Below are positions 37,502-45,762 of a stretch of 64,000 nucleotides of DNA, one piece after another. Below the pieces are notes generated by a model. That model did not search any database and was not told the origin of the DNA. It was given only the letters and a program-made list of their open reading frames with translations. Source of the DNA: Burkholderia metallica (lineage in GTDB: Bacteria > Pseudomonadota > Gammaproteobacteria > Burkholderiales > Burkholderiaceae); NCBI RefSeq assembly GCF_902832845.1, contig NZ_CADFDB010000001.1, positions 124,001 to 188,000 of the forward strand, read 5' to 3'. Each line of letters begins with the position of its first letter. The stretch's first letter is position 1. Both the position numbers and the translations under genes were made by a program.

Positions 37502-38403
37502 GATTGCTCCTCGTAGGGGCGCTCATGATCGAATGCGGCGCGCGATCCGTCTGGAACGTTTGTGCACAGTTGCCGGTACGCGGCCGGCGTGATCCGGTAC
37601 GCGCGGCGGAACCAGCGGCCCAGGTGGCTCTGGTCGGCGAAGCCGACGTCCGCGGCGGCCTGCGCGGGCGTGCGGCCGGCCGCCAGCAGCCGGCGCGCGG
37701 TACGCAGCCGCAAGCGCACGAGGTACGCGTGCGGCGACGCGCCGAACGCGCGCTGGAACAGCCGCGTCAGTCGGAACCGGTCGACTCCGGCAACGCTCGC
37801 CAGCGCATCGAGCCCGATGTTGTCGTCCATGTGTTCGTGCAGCAGGTCGCGCACGCGCGCGATCGACGGCGGCACGACGCTGCTTTCCAGCGCGGGCGGG
37901 CTGCGCAGTTCGCCGCCGAGACGCAGCAGCAGACGGTCGAGCGCCTGGTCGCGCGCGAGCTTGCCTTCGTTGCCGTGGATCGAGAAAAACGCGTGCCGGA
38001 TCGCGTCGACGAGGCCGCGGTCGTCGACCAGCGTATGGCCGAACGACGCCTCGACGCCGCCGAGGCCCGGCAGGTCCAGCCGGCGCGCCGCGCGCTCGAC
38101 CCACGCTTGCGGCAGGTACAGCATCCCGTACGTGAAGCCGCCGGCTTCCGGCGCATGACCGTCGTGCAGCGCGCCCGGCTCGATCAGGATCGCGCGGCCC
38201 GGCACGCTCGTATGCACCGACCGATGGCACTGGAACTGCTGCACGCCCTGTTCGGTGAAGCCGACCAGCATGTCGTCGTGATCGTGCGCATCGTATGCAT
38301 GGCCGTTGAAATGCGCATGCAGGCTTTCGATGCCGGTTTCCGCATCGCGCCGTGCGACGAGCCAGTGGTCGGTCGTGTCGAGTTTCTTCGCGGGTGTCGT
38401 CAT
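37483..38403 (-). CDS. AraC-family transcriptional regulator
   Basis: 306 residues. An N-terminal cupin (AraC_binding) includes HFNGHAYDAHDHDDMLVGF and FTEQGVQQF. The C-terminal AraC DNA-binding region includes IGLDALASVAGVDRFRLTRLF and PAQAAADVGFADQSHLGRWF. It overlaps the DUF2000 gene by 19 bases, so it is likely to regulate its own operon. AraC proteins of this group often control adjacent exporters; here the partner is the DUF2000 gene. Confidence 0.87.
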   Translation of the reverse strand: MTTPAKKLDTTDHWLVARRDAETGIESLHAHFNGHAYDAHDHDDMLVGFTEQGVQQFQCHRSVHTSVPGRAILIEPGALHDGHAPEAGGFTYGMLYLPQAWVERAARRLDLPGLGGVEASFGHTLVDDRGLVDAIRHAFFSIHGNEGKLARDQALDRLLLRLGGELRSPPALESSVVPPSIARVRDLLHEHMDDNIGLDALASVAGVDRFRLTRLFQRAFGASPHAYLVRLRLRTARRLLAAGRTPAQAAADVGFADQSHLGRWFRRAYRITPAAYRQLCTNVPDGSRAAFDHERPYEEQSCSIPR

Positions 38404-38475
38404 CGGATGCGGCGCGCGTGGTCGTTGCTCGGCGAATAGTGTACGCAGGTCGCGCGACGGGAATTGGGGAGCGCA

Positions 38476-39393
38476 TCATGATCCGTTTGCCGCCGCCTGT
38501 TCGTCGCGCGCATATTGCGCGGGCGGCCGGCCGACGTGCCGCGAGAACGCGACGCTGAAAGTGCTCGCCGAACTGTAGCCGACGCGCGCCGCGATCTCGG
38601 CGATGCGGCCCTCGTTGCGGCGGAGCAGATCCTTCGCGAGCGCCATGCGCCACGTGAGCAGGTATTCCATCGGCGCGAGGCCGACCGCGCGGCTGAAGCG
38701 CTCGAAGAAGGTCGAGCGCGACAGCGCCGCTTCTTTCGCCAGCTCGACGATCGTCCACGGATGCGCGGGGCGTTCGTGCATGCGGCGGATCGCGGCGGCG
38801 AGCCGGCTGTCGGCCAGCCCGCGCACGAGGCCGGGCGACGCGTTCGTGCCGGACGTGAAGCGCAGCGCCTCGATCAGCAGCACTTCCAGCAGGCGCGCCA
38901 GCACGATGTCGCGTGCGGGGCGCTGCGCACGCGATTCGTCGCGGACCAGTTGCACGAGCGTGGTCAGCCGCGGTTCGCCGCGCACGTGCACGAAGCGGGG
39001 CAAGAGCGACACCAGCAGCGATGCGTCCGACGAACCGAAGCTGCAGTTGCCGGCCATCATCCGTGTATCGACCGGATTGGCGGGGTCTCCGATCAGGAAT
39101 TCGCCGTGATCGAGCGCGACCGGCGGCGCGGTTTCGACACCCGGCGGCGGCGGTTCGAGGCTGGACATCGCGACGCCGTACGCCGCCGGAATCAGCATGA
39201 AATCGCCGGGCAGCAGCGCGATCGGCGCATGCCCGTCGATCGCGATCCGGCAGCCGCCGTCGAGGATCGCGCAATAGAACGGCTCGCCCGCGACCGTGCG
39301 GCTGATCGACCAGGGGCTGGCGCCGCGGATGGACTTGGAATGTCGCGCACCGGGTTGCAGCAGGGTCACGACTTCGGTCAACGGGTCGATCAT
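38476..39393 (-). CDS. AraC-family regulator with cupin_6-type N-terminal domain
   Basis: 305 residues from the ATG at 39393 (MIDPLTEVVTLLQPGA); the frame is open upstream, but the family starts here. The N-terminal domain has ISRTVAGEPFYCAILDGGC and LLPGDFMLIPA, typical of the cupin_6 AraC branch. The C-terminal HTH has IVELAKEAALSRSTFFERF and IAEIAARVGYSSASTFSVAF. It is divergent from the SDR gene at 39496 (102-base gap), which it probably controls, as is common for this branch. Confidence 0.87.
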   Translation of the reverse strand: MIDPLTEVVTLLQPGARHSKSIRGASPWSISRTVAGEPFYCAILDGGCRIAIDGHAPIALLPGDFMLIPAAYGVAMSSLEPPPPGVETAPPVALDHGEFLIGDPANPVDTRMMAGNCSFGSSDASLLVSLLPRFVHVRGEPRLTTLVQLVRDESRAQRPARDIVLARLLEVLLIEALRFTSGTNASPGLVRGLADSRLAAAIRRMHERPAHPWTIVELAKEAALSRSTFFERFSRAVGLAPMEYLLTWRMALAKDLLRRNEGRIAEIAARVGYSSASTFSVAFSRHVGRPPAQYARDEQAAANGS

Positions 39394-39495
39394 TGCCGGA
39401 CGCTCGCAAAAGAAAAGCGGATTTTCGATTGTAGCGAATACGAATCCAGCCATCTATCGTACGAACACATGCCCAACGCACTCACAGGAGTTTGC

Positions 39496-40257
39496 ATGAA
39501 GACCGTACTGATCACCGGCTGTTCTTCCGGCTTCGGCCTCGAGATTGCCCGTCATTTCCTGGCCCGCGACTGGCAGGTCGTCGCGACGATGCGCACGCCG
39601 CGCGAGGACGTGCTGCCACCGTCGGAGCGCCTGCGCGTGCTGCCGCTCGACGTGACGAACGCGGACAGCATTCGCGCCGCGATCGATGCGGCCGGTCCGA
39701 TCGACGTGCTCGTCAACAACGCAGGCTTCGGCGCCGCCGCGCCGGCCGAGCTTCTGCCGCTCGACACGGTGCGCGCGCTGTTCGAGACCAACACGATCGG
39801 CACGATCGCGCTTACGCAGGCCGTGTTGCCGCAGTTTCGTCAGCGCGGGGCCGGCGTGGTCGTGAACGTCACGTCGAGCGTCACGCTGAAGGCGCTGCCG
39901 CTCGTCAGCGCGTACCGTGCGAGCAAGGCGGCGGTCAATGCGTACACCGAATCGATGGCGGTCGAACTCGAGCCGTTCGGCGTGCGCGCGCATCTCGTGC
40001 TGCCGGGCCGTGCGCCCGACACGCGCTTCGCCGACAACGCACGCGCGAACATGCACGGCTTCGAGCACGAAGCGTATGCGGAATTCGTCGGGGCGAGCGT
40101 CGCGCGGATGCTCGATGCATCCGCGCCGGTCACGCACGCGCAGGACGTCGCCGAAGCCGTGTGGCGGGCGGCGACCGATCCGTCGAGCCCGATGCGTATT
40201 CCGGCCGGCGCCGATGCCCTTGAGTGGGCGGCAGCGAGCGCGCCGGCATCGGCGTGA
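39496..40257 (+). CDS. Short-chain dehydrogenase/reductase (SDR)
   Basis: 253 residues with ACAGGAG before the ATG. Classic SDR motifs: TGCSSGFG cofactor loop near the N-terminus, NNAGFGA, the active-site Ser in VNVTSSV, and YRASKAA carrying the catalytic Tyr-x-x-x-Lys. It reduces or oxidises a carbonyl/alcohol with NAD(P); the substrate is unknown. The divergent cupin_6 AraC gene is the likely regulator. A long hairpin lies about 130 bases downstream. Confidence 0.88.
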   Translation: MKTVLITGCSSGFGLEIARHFLARDWQVVATMRTPREDVLPPSERLRVLPLDVTNADSIRAAIDAAGPIDVLVNNAGFGAAAPAELLPLDTVRALFETNTIGTIALTQAVLPQFRQRGAGVVVNVTSSVTLKALPLVSAYRASKAAVNAYTESMAVELEPFGVRAHLVLPGRAPDTRFADNARANMHGFEHEAYAEFVGASVARMLDASAPVTHAQDVAEAVWRAATDPSSPMRIPAGADALEWAAASAPASA

Positions 40258-40590
40258 CGGCCGTGCAGAGCACGCGCGATCTCGGCGAACTGATCGCGAT
40301 GCGGTTGCGGCGGCGCGAGGCGGTGTATGCGGTGATGAAGGGGGGCGATGTGAGGGCATCGTGATCGACATCTGAGAGGTTTCGACCGCTGCAATGCTTG
40401 TCGTATTCATTGGTGCAGCATTGCAGCGCGGATCGCCCGGCGGTGAGTCGATGCTGTCGCACGCACGGTTTCTGGATGTCGCGATGACGCATCGATCTGA
40501 CCGAGCGGCATGGGACGGCCCGACATTGCGAAGGGCCACGAGATTGTCCTGACATTTTTGCCGGCGCTCCTTGCGACGGCCGCACATCCC
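40258..40590. other. Non-coding stretch between SDR and tRNA terminator
   Basis: Apart from one perfect 12-bp inverted repeat (40387-40428) I see nothing convincing in it. Open frames here lack ribosome sites and are interrupted relative to any family I know. Confidence 0.5.
40387..40428. repeat. Perfect 12-bp inverted repeat
   Basis: CGCTGCAATGCT (40387-40398) and AGCATTGCAGCG (40417-40428) are exact reverse complements around an 18-base loop. There is no T-run on either side, so it is not a standard terminator. It may be a binding site, or a footprint of an inserted element. Confidence 0.6.
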
Positions 40591-40629
40591 AAACAAAAAA
40601 CCCGCGAAGCGTCGTGCTGTCGCGGGTTT
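40591..40629 (-). terminator. Intrinsic terminator of tRNA-Leu
   Basis: On the minus strand AACCCGCGA (from 40629 down) pairs with TCGCGGGTT (down to 40599) around a short loop and runs into a T-rich tract (complement of AAACAAAAAA at 40591-40600). It lies about 35 bases after the tRNA 3' end. Confidence 0.85.
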
Positions 40630-40663
40630 CCGGAACTGCGGTGCATGCGGGGTAACCGCATTT

Positions 40664-40747
40664 GGTGCCGACGGCGAGACTCGAACTCGCACAGCTTTCG
40701 CCACTACCCCCTCAAGATAGCGTGTCTACCAATTTCACCACGTCGGC
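40664..40747 (-). tRNA. tRNA-Leu (anticodon GAG)
   Basis: On the minus strand the acceptor arms GCCGACG and CGTCGGC pair. The D-arm contains AAATTGGTAGACAC, the anticodon stem-loop is CTATC-TTGAGGG-GGTAG giving anticodon GAG, a long variable arm is present as in leucine tRNAs, and the T-arm is GCGAGTTCGAGTCTCGC. The terminal CCA is encoded (40664-40666). Its own terminator follows. Confidence 0.95.
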
Positions 40748-40887
40748 ACTGCAAGGGGCGCAATTCTAGCGCGACGTTGCGCGTTTGTGAAGGGGGTGTG
40801 ACGCGATCGTCGGATGCTGCCGGCGATCCCGGTAAAATCCGGGCGATCGACCCGACGATCGTCGCAACCGCCACCTGTTTTCTCCGC

Positions 40888-42210
40888 GTGACCCACACCC
40901 TCGAACAACTGCAGGCCGGCCAGCTCGCCGGCGCACGGCAACTCAAGCTCGCATGCGGCTTGACGGAATTCCCGCGCGAAATCTTCGATCTCGCCGACAC
41001 GCTCGAAGTGCTCGACCTGACCGGCAATGCGTTGTCCGCGCTGCCGGACGACCTCCCGCGGCTGCACCGCCTGCGCATCCTGTTCGCGTCCGGCAACCGC
41101 TTCACCGCCTTCCCCGACGTGCTCGGCGCGTGCGGGCAGCTCGACATGATCGGTTTCAAGGCGAACCGGATTCAAACCGTGCCGCGCGGATCGCTGCCGC
41201 GCGCGCTGCGCTGGTTGATCCTCACCGACAACGCAATCGACGCATTGCCCGCCGACATCGGCGACTGCACGCGGCTGCAAAAGCTGATGCTCGCGGGCAA
41301 CCGGCTGCGCGCGCTGCCCGCCGAAATGGCCGCATGCCGCGCGCTCGAGCTGGTGCGGCTGTCCGCGAACCGGCTGGACGAACTGCCCGACTGGCTGCTG
41401 CGCCTGCCGCGCCTCGCGTGGCTCGCCACCGCAGGCAATCCGTTCGGCGCCGCGCCGGAAGCCGCGGCGTCGGCCGGGCCCGAAGTCGTGGACGTCGACT
41501 GGGCGTCGCTCGCCTGCGAGCAGAAGCTGGGCGAGGGCGCATCGGGCGTCATTTACCGCGCGCAGTGGCGTGCGGACGGGCAATCGCCACGGGCGGTCGC
41601 CGTCAAGCTGTTCAAGGGCGCGGTGACGAGCGACGGTCTGCCCGATTGCGAAATGGCCGCGTGCCTGCACGCCGGCCGCCACCCGAACGTGATCCCGGTG
41701 ATCGGCAAGGTGCGCGGGCATCCCGACGGCACGCACGGCCTCGTGATGGAACTGGTCGATCCCGCGCTGACGAACCTCGCCGGGCCGCCGAGCTTCGCGA
41801 CCTGCACGCGCGACGTGTATGCGGCCGACGCGCAATTCGAACCGGCGGCAGCGGTGCGGATCGCGCATGGCATCGCGTCGGTGGCGGGCCATCTGCATGC
41901 CCGCGGCATCATGCATGGCGACCTGTACGCGCACAACATCCTGCACGACGGCGAAGGCGCGGCGCTGCTCGGGGATTTCGGCGCGGCGTCGCTCTACGAT
42001 GCGCGCGATCGTACGCGCGCCGCCGGGTTCGAGCGAGTCGAGGTGCGTGCGTTCGGCCATCTGCTTGGCGAGTTGCTCGCGCGATGCGAACCGCGCACGT
42101 GGGCCGGCAGCGAGGCGCTCGATGCGCTCGCGGCGGCCTGCGTGAGCGAAGACGTCGCTGCACGGCCGTCGTTCGACGAGATCGCGGCCGAACTGGCCGC
42201 GCACGCGTGA
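40888..42210 (+). CDS. Leucine-rich-repeat protein with Ser/Thr-type protein kinase domain
   Basis: 440 residues from a GTG at 40888; frames further upstream run through the tRNA and cannot be coding. Residues about 15-190 form LRR units (LEVLDLTGNALSALPDDL, LQKLMLAGNRLRALPAEM, LELVRLSANRLDELPDWL). Residues 207-440 are a kinase-like domain with glycine loop GEGASG (215-220), Lys240 in VAVKLF, Glu255, catalytic HGDLYAHN (Asp345, Asn350) and DFG (363-365). All catalytic residues are present, so it should be active. LRR-kinase fusions are unusual in bacteria. Targets and pathway are unknown, and no phosphatase is adjacent. Confidence 0.8.
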   Translation: MTHTLEQLQAGQLAGARQLKLACGLTEFPREIFDLADTLEVLDLTGNALSALPDDLPRLHRLRILFASGNRFTAFPDVLGACGQLDMIGFKANRIQTVPRGSLPRALRWLILTDNAIDALPADIGDCTRLQKLMLAGNRLRALPAEMAACRALELVRLSANRLDELPDWLLRLPRLAWLATAGNPFGAAPEAAASAGPEVVDVDWASLACEQKLGEGASGVIYRAQWRADGQSPRAVAVKLFKGAVTSDGLPDCEMAACLHAGRHPNVIPVIGKVRGHPDGTHGLVMELVDPALTNLAGPPSFATCTRDVYAADAQFEPAAAVRIAHGIASVAGHLHARGIMHGDLYAHNILHDGEGAALLGDFGAASLYDARDRTRAAGFERVEVRAFGHLLGELLARCEPRTWAGSEALDALAAACVSEDVAARPSFDEIAAELAAHA

Positions 42211-42225
42211 CGGCGTCGCGCCTGC

Positions 42226-42855
42226 TTACGCCTGCCGCGCGGTCAGCAGCTTGATCCCAAGCCCGACGAACAGCAGCCCGCTCGCGCGCTTGAGCGCACG
42301 CACCGCGCGGCTCATGCCGAAGCCGCGATGGAACCGGCGCACGCCGGCCGAATAGACGCTGTGAACGACGACGACGGTGCACGCGATCGTCGCGTACATC
42401 ACGACGAACTGCAGTGCGAGCGGCCGGTCGTGCACGATGAACTGCGGCATGAACGCCGACAGGAAGATCATCGTCTTCGGATTGCTGCCCGATACGAACA
42501 GCGCTTCGCGGAACAGTTTCCGGCGGTCGGGCACCGTGATGTCCGCCGCGCCGGCAGAAGCGGCGGCGTTGCGATCGCCGCGCAGTTGCCGGACACCGAC
42601 GACCATCAGGTACGCGGCGCCCATCACCTTCATCGCGACGAACAGCGGCGGCATCGCGGCCAGCACCGCCCCGACGCCGAGCGCGACGAGTATCACGACC
42701 ACGCCTTGCGCCGCGAGGTTGCCGGCGATCGTCGCGGCCGTGCCGTGCGTGCCGTAGCGCACCGTGTTGCGGATGACGAGCAGCACGTTCGGCCCCGGCG
42801 ACAGCGTCGTGGCGAGATAGGCTGCGGCAAACAGCATCCAGGTCTGAATGGCCAT
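42226..42855 (-). CDS. LysE/RhtB-family amino-acid exporter
   Basis: 209 residues from the ATG at 42855. Six predicted membrane spans with the family N-terminus LATTLSPGPNVLLVIRNTVRYG and ALFVSGSNPKTMIFLSAFMPQF. RhtB proteins export amino acids such as homoserine, threonine or leucine. It is convergent with the kinase gene (15-base gap). The specific substrate is not predictable. Confidence 0.87.
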   Translation of the reverse strand: MAIQTWMLFAAAYLATTLSPGPNVLLVIRNTVRYGTHGTAATIAGNLAAQGVVVILVALGVGAVLAAMPPLFVAMKVMGAAYLMVVGVRQLRGDRNAAASAGAADITVPDRRKLFREALFVSGSNPKTMIFLSAFMPQFIVHDRPLALQFVVMYATIACTVVVVHSVYSAGVRRFHRGFGMSRAVRALKRASGLLFVGLGIKLLTARQA

Positions 42856-42954
42856 GCGGTGCTCCGGGAGGCGGTTCCGGCGATCGGGATGACGCGATGA
42901 TGCCACGCCAATAAATGGCGCACGCCTGCGCCGGAACCGTGCCGTCGCGGCGCG

Positions 42955-43128
42955 TCAGCGGGCGTCGCGCATGCAGTACGCGGGAATCGACGGCGGCGTA
43001 TCGATCGCGGCGGGCCGCGTCATCCACGCGATCCACCCGGCCCAGATCCCGCAGACGATCATCACGGTCAGGTTCAGCGGCGTCCGGTAGCGGACGATCA
43101 GGTCGGCCAGCGGCAGGCGGTGTTTCAT
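42955..43128 (-). CDS. Small membrane protein (57 aa) at the end of the copper operon
   Basis: 57 residues with a strong AAGGAG seven bases before the ATG at 43128. The sequence has one hydrophobic span (LNLTVMIVCGIWAGWIAWM) followed by a polar tail with one Cys. It lies 30 bases after the PCuAC gene on the same strand, so it is probably part of the copper-handling operon. No family is recognised with confidence. Confidence 0.65.
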   Translation of the reverse strand: MKHRLPLADLIVRYRTPLNLTVMIVCGIWAGWIAWMTRPAAIDTPPSIPAYCMRDAR

Positions 43129-43158
43129 GTGCGTCTCCTTCGATCGGGGCGGATGGCG

Positions 43159-43605
43159 TTACTGGCCGGAGTAGGTCGGCGCCTTGGCGTCGCAGGTCGC
43201 GGCGACCGTCGAGCCGTCCGCGAAATGCAGCCGGAACGGCACCTTCGCGCCGGGCGCGACGGCTTGGCGCGGTTGCTCGAGCATCACGTGATAGCTCTTC
43301 GGCTTGAAGGTCACCGTGCCGTGCGCGGGCACGTCGACGGCATCGACGTGGACCATCTTCGCGGTGCTGCCGTTCGTCTGCGTTTCATGCAGCATCGCCA
43401 TCCCGTACGCGGGCGTGTCGACGCCCGTCAGCGTGACGGGCGCGTCGCCGTCGTTCTTCAGCGTGAAGTAGCCGGACGACGGAACGGTGGCCGGCATCGC
43501 ACGGATCCAGCAGTTTTCCGCCTGCACGGCCGGCGCGGCGAACGTGACGGGGGTTTGCAGGGCCAGCAGCGCGAACAGCAGGCCGGTCGACATCGAGCGT
43601 TTCAT
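43159..43605 (-). CDS. Periplasmic copper chaperone PCu(A)C
   Basis: 148 residues with a signal peptide ending near TFAAPA. The copper site H-x10-M-x21-H-x-M is exact: His73, Met84, His106 and Met108. PCuAC binds Cu(I) in the periplasm and delivers it to the CuA/CuB centres of cytochrome oxidase or supports copper homeostasis. It lies between the CopC-like gene and the 57-residue membrane protein, all in one direction. Confidence 0.92.
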   Translation of the reverse strand: MKRSMSTGLLFALLALQTPVTFAAPAVQAENCWIRAMPATVPSSGYFTLKNDGDAPVTLTGVDTPAYGMAMLHETQTNGSTAKMVHVDAVDVPAHGTVTFKPKSYHVMLEQPRQAVAPGAKVPFRLHFADGSTVAATCDAKAPTYSGQ

Positions 43606-43687
43606 GATTGGTTGTCCTTATGGATGAATTCGACGGGAAGTGGTGACGATGCGACCGGCGTGGCCCGTCGATGCGCATCGCGATGCA

Positions 43688-44053
43688 TCATTTGAGCGTG
43701 AACGAGTAGTGGCCTTGCGTACGGTGGCCGTCGCTTGCCACCGCGATCCATGCGACCGTGTAGGTGCCGGCCGTCAGGCTGGTCAGCGCGACGTGCATGC
43801 GCTTGCGGTTGCCGGCGTCGACGGACGATTTCCCGTCGACGACCGACTGCCCGTGGCTGTCGGTGACGGCGATCGAGCTGAAAGCCGGCTCGAGCGCTTC
43901 GCTGAAGCCGATCGTGACCGCGTGCGGCGCGCTCGAAAGAGTGGAATCGGCGGCGGGTTCCTGCGTCTTCGGGAACGCGTGGGCGTGGGCGGCGTGGATG
44001 ACGACGAAGCCGAGTGCGGCGAGTGCGCCGCGAACGAAAGTGGCAGTTTTCAT
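43688..44053 (-). CDS. copC: CopC-domain periplasmic copper-binding protein
   Basis: 121 residues from the ATG at 44053. Signal cleavage within HAAHAHAFP leaves a His at or near the mature N-terminus, the position of the Cu(II) ligand in CopC. A second His lies in ASDGHRTQGHYSF at the C-terminus. The fold is a small cupredoxin-like beta barrel (IGFSEALEPAFSSIAV). There is no clear ribosome site before its ATG, but the stop of a 71-codon frame overlaps it (ATGA), suggesting translational coupling. No CopD lies beside it. Confidence 0.85.
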   Translation of the reverse strand: MKTATFVRGALAALGFVVIHAAHAHAFPKTQEPAADSTLSSAPHAVTIGFSEALEPAFSSIAVTDSHGQSVVDGKSSVDAGNRKRMHVALTSLTAGTYTVAWIAVASDGHRTQGHYSFTLK

Positions 44054-44265
44054 GGTTGGGTATGCGAATGGCGAAGCGGATGGCGCGACACGGATTCGAC
44101 GGCCGGATGCATGCGCATCGTCACGGCAGCACCGATGGCGGGCGACGTCGGCGCGAACGTGCGCGACCGGCCGTTCGCACGCGGGCGAATGCCGGTGCGA
44201 CAGTCCGGACCAGAAGCGGCCGGCCGCACGCACGGCACGAGGCCGCACGCAACGCGATGAGACAT
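44050..44265 (-). CDS. Possible small ORF (71 aa) coupled to copC
   Basis: The frame starts with GAAGGA seven bases before its ATG (44265) and ends in TGA overlapping the copC ATG. copC itself lacks a ribosome site, so this frame may exist to deliver ribosomes. The peptide is Arg-rich and has no recognisable motif. A chance frame in GC-rich DNA is a real alternative. The rest of the gap to 44355 holds nothing else. Confidence 0.35.
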   Translation of the reverse strand: MSHRVACGLVPCVRPAASGPDCRTGIRPRANGRSRTFAPTSPAIGAAVTMRMHPAVESVSRHPLRHSHTQP

Positions 44266-44355
44266 GAACGTCCTTCGAAACGTGACACGTCGCGCACGCC
44301 GGCGGCGTGCGCGGGCCCCGTGATGCGCGACGGCATCACGGGCGTTGACGACGAT

Positions 44356-44733
44356 TCAGGACGTGAACGGCGGGGCGCGCGGTTGCGCGGCCGTGAGCGG
44401 CAGCGCGCGGCGCAGGCTGTCGAAGCGGGTCGCTTCGCGGTGCTGAATGACGTGCACGTTGGCCGCGAACGTGAGTTCGGGCGCGGGCAGTGCGGGCGTG
44501 TGAGCAAGCAGGCTGCAATAGCCGCATGCGTGGAGGTGGGCCTGCAGGCTCTTCTGCGACGAATCGGCGGCGGCGTCGCCAGCGGCCGGCGCGGCCGTGC
44601 AGTAGCCGGCCAGCAGCGTATCGACGCGCTGCTGCGTCGTCAGTGCCTGCGAGATCGTCGGCGCGAGCGCCGTCAGCAGGATGGCGAGCATCCCGATCAG
44701 ACTGCCGATCTTCCGGAGGCGACGACTCAGCAT
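44356..44733 (-). CDS. DUF2946-family membrane protein of the copper operon
   Basis: 125 residues from the ATG at 44733 (MLSRRLRKIGSLIG); the frame is open for 21 more codons upstream. A hydrophobic N-terminal span (IGMLAILLTALAPTISQAL) is followed by a periplasmic segment with the CGYC pair (HLHACGYCSLLAH), the conserved DUF2946 feature. DUF2946 genes recur next to copper-uptake TonB receptors and PCuAC genes, so metal handling is likely. It leads the operon copC-PCuAC-small protein. Confidence 0.75.
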   Translation of the reverse strand: MLSRRLRKIGSLIGMLAILLTALAPTISQALTTQQRVDTLLAGYCTAAPAAGDAAADSSQKSLQAHLHACGYCSLLAHTPALPAPELTFAANVHVIQHREATRFDSLRRALPLTAAQPRAPPFTS

Positions 44734-44826
44734 GCGATGCGCGGGGCGGCGATGGACGACGATGGAGCGGATTATGCCACGCACGCCGGGTCGCATGGCG
44801 ACACGGACGTGCGGCGTTGCAGCGCG

Positions 44827-45321
44827 CTACGCGTGCTTCGCCAGGTATTTCGTGATCAGCGTCATCTGCGCGGCCCAGCCGTGATCGTTCATGTCGCGCG
44901 CCTGCGCACGGCGCGCTTCGATCAACTGGTCGAAGCCCGTTTCGGTGACGGTGAGCAACGTGCCGCCGGCCTGCGCGGCCAGCGTGAACGTGACGAGCGT
45001 CATCGGCTCGGACGCGTAATCGATATTCGGGTCGATCGCGAACGGATGCCAGCGAAACGAGAACAGTTGCTTCGGCTCGACGCGGTCGACGACGATTTCG
45101 AACACAGTGCCCGCGTACGGCTCTTGCGCTTTCGCGACGTCGTCGTCGACGCGCGTCGGCGTGATGCGGCCGAACAGCGGCTGGCCGGCGACGAACGGCC
45201 CGTCGAACGAGACGCCGAACCACTGGCCGAATTCGCCGGAATTGCTGACGGCTTCCCACACGCGATCGGGCGATGCGTTGAGCAGGGCCTGTTTTTCGAT
45301 GCGATCGGTTTGCTGGGTCAT
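44827..45321 (-). CDS. SRPBCC/AHSA1-family protein
   Basis: 164 residues from the ATG at 45321. START-like fold with LNASPDRVWEAVSNSGEFGQWFG at the N-terminus, FRWHPFAID in the middle and the AHSA1 ending TLLTVTETGFDQL. Proteins of this group bind hydrophobic ligands or assist Hsp90, and many in soil bacteria are uncharacterised stress proteins. It lies 56 bases after the ferredoxin gene on the same strand. Confidence 0.8.
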   Translation of the reverse strand: MTQQTDRIEKQALLNASPDRVWEAVSNSGEFGQWFGVSFDGPFVAGQPLFGRITPTRVDDDVAKAQEPYAGTVFEIVVDRVEPKQLFSFRWHPFAIDPNIDYASEPMTLVTFTLAAQAGGTLLTVTETGFDQLIEARRAQARDMNDHGWAAQMTLITKYLAKHA

Positions 45322-45377
45322 GACGTTCTCCACAGGGATCAACCTTTTCCGGACGGCGCGCGCGAGCGCGCGCCGTA

Positions 45378-45680
45378 CTAGTCGAGCATGACCGCGTCGG
45401 GCACGTCGAGCACGAGGTCCGACGTCGCGACTGCCACGCACGGCAGCGTGTAGCCGTCGGCCTTTTCCTCGCGGCTCAGCCCTGGCCATTCGATCGTGTA
45501 GCGTACGCTGCCGCTGACGATCCGGCAAAGGCAGCTCCGGCACGTGCCGTTGCGGCACGAGCGCGGCAGCGACACGCGCGCGAACGCGGCGGCTTCGAGC
45601 AGCGTCAGCGTATCGGGCGCATCGAAGGTCGCGCCGAGCGGCTCGATGCGCACGAGGGGAAGGTGGTCCGGATCGGTCAT
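45378..45680 (-). CDS. Plant-type [2Fe-2S] ferredoxin
   Basis: 100 residues from the ATG at 45680. Cluster cysteines are in SCRNGTCRSCLC (C-x4-C-x2-C) and the fourth in GYTLPCVAV. The fold starts with TLTLLEAAAFARVSLPRSC. It carries one electron for oxygenases or reductases; no oxygenase lies next to it. It follows the AcoR-like gene by 82 bases, so read-through is possible. Confidence 0.87.
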   Translation of the reverse strand: MTDPDHLPLVRIEPLGATFDAPDTLTLLEAAAFARVSLPRSCRNGTCRSCLCRIVSGSVRYTIEWPGLSREEKADGYTLPCVAVATSDLVLDVPDAVMLD

Positions 45681-45762
45681 GGCGGAGGCGGGCGGCGGTT
45701 CGGCGGCAACGCGCCAAGCATACCCGAACGCGTCGGCGGCAGGCGCCGGCAGGCCGCCGGCG

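Noticed and set aside
40510-40887. Upstream extension of the LRR-kinase gene
   Set aside because: The open frame passes through the tRNA-Leu gene and its terminator; the LRR protein starts at the GTG at 40888.
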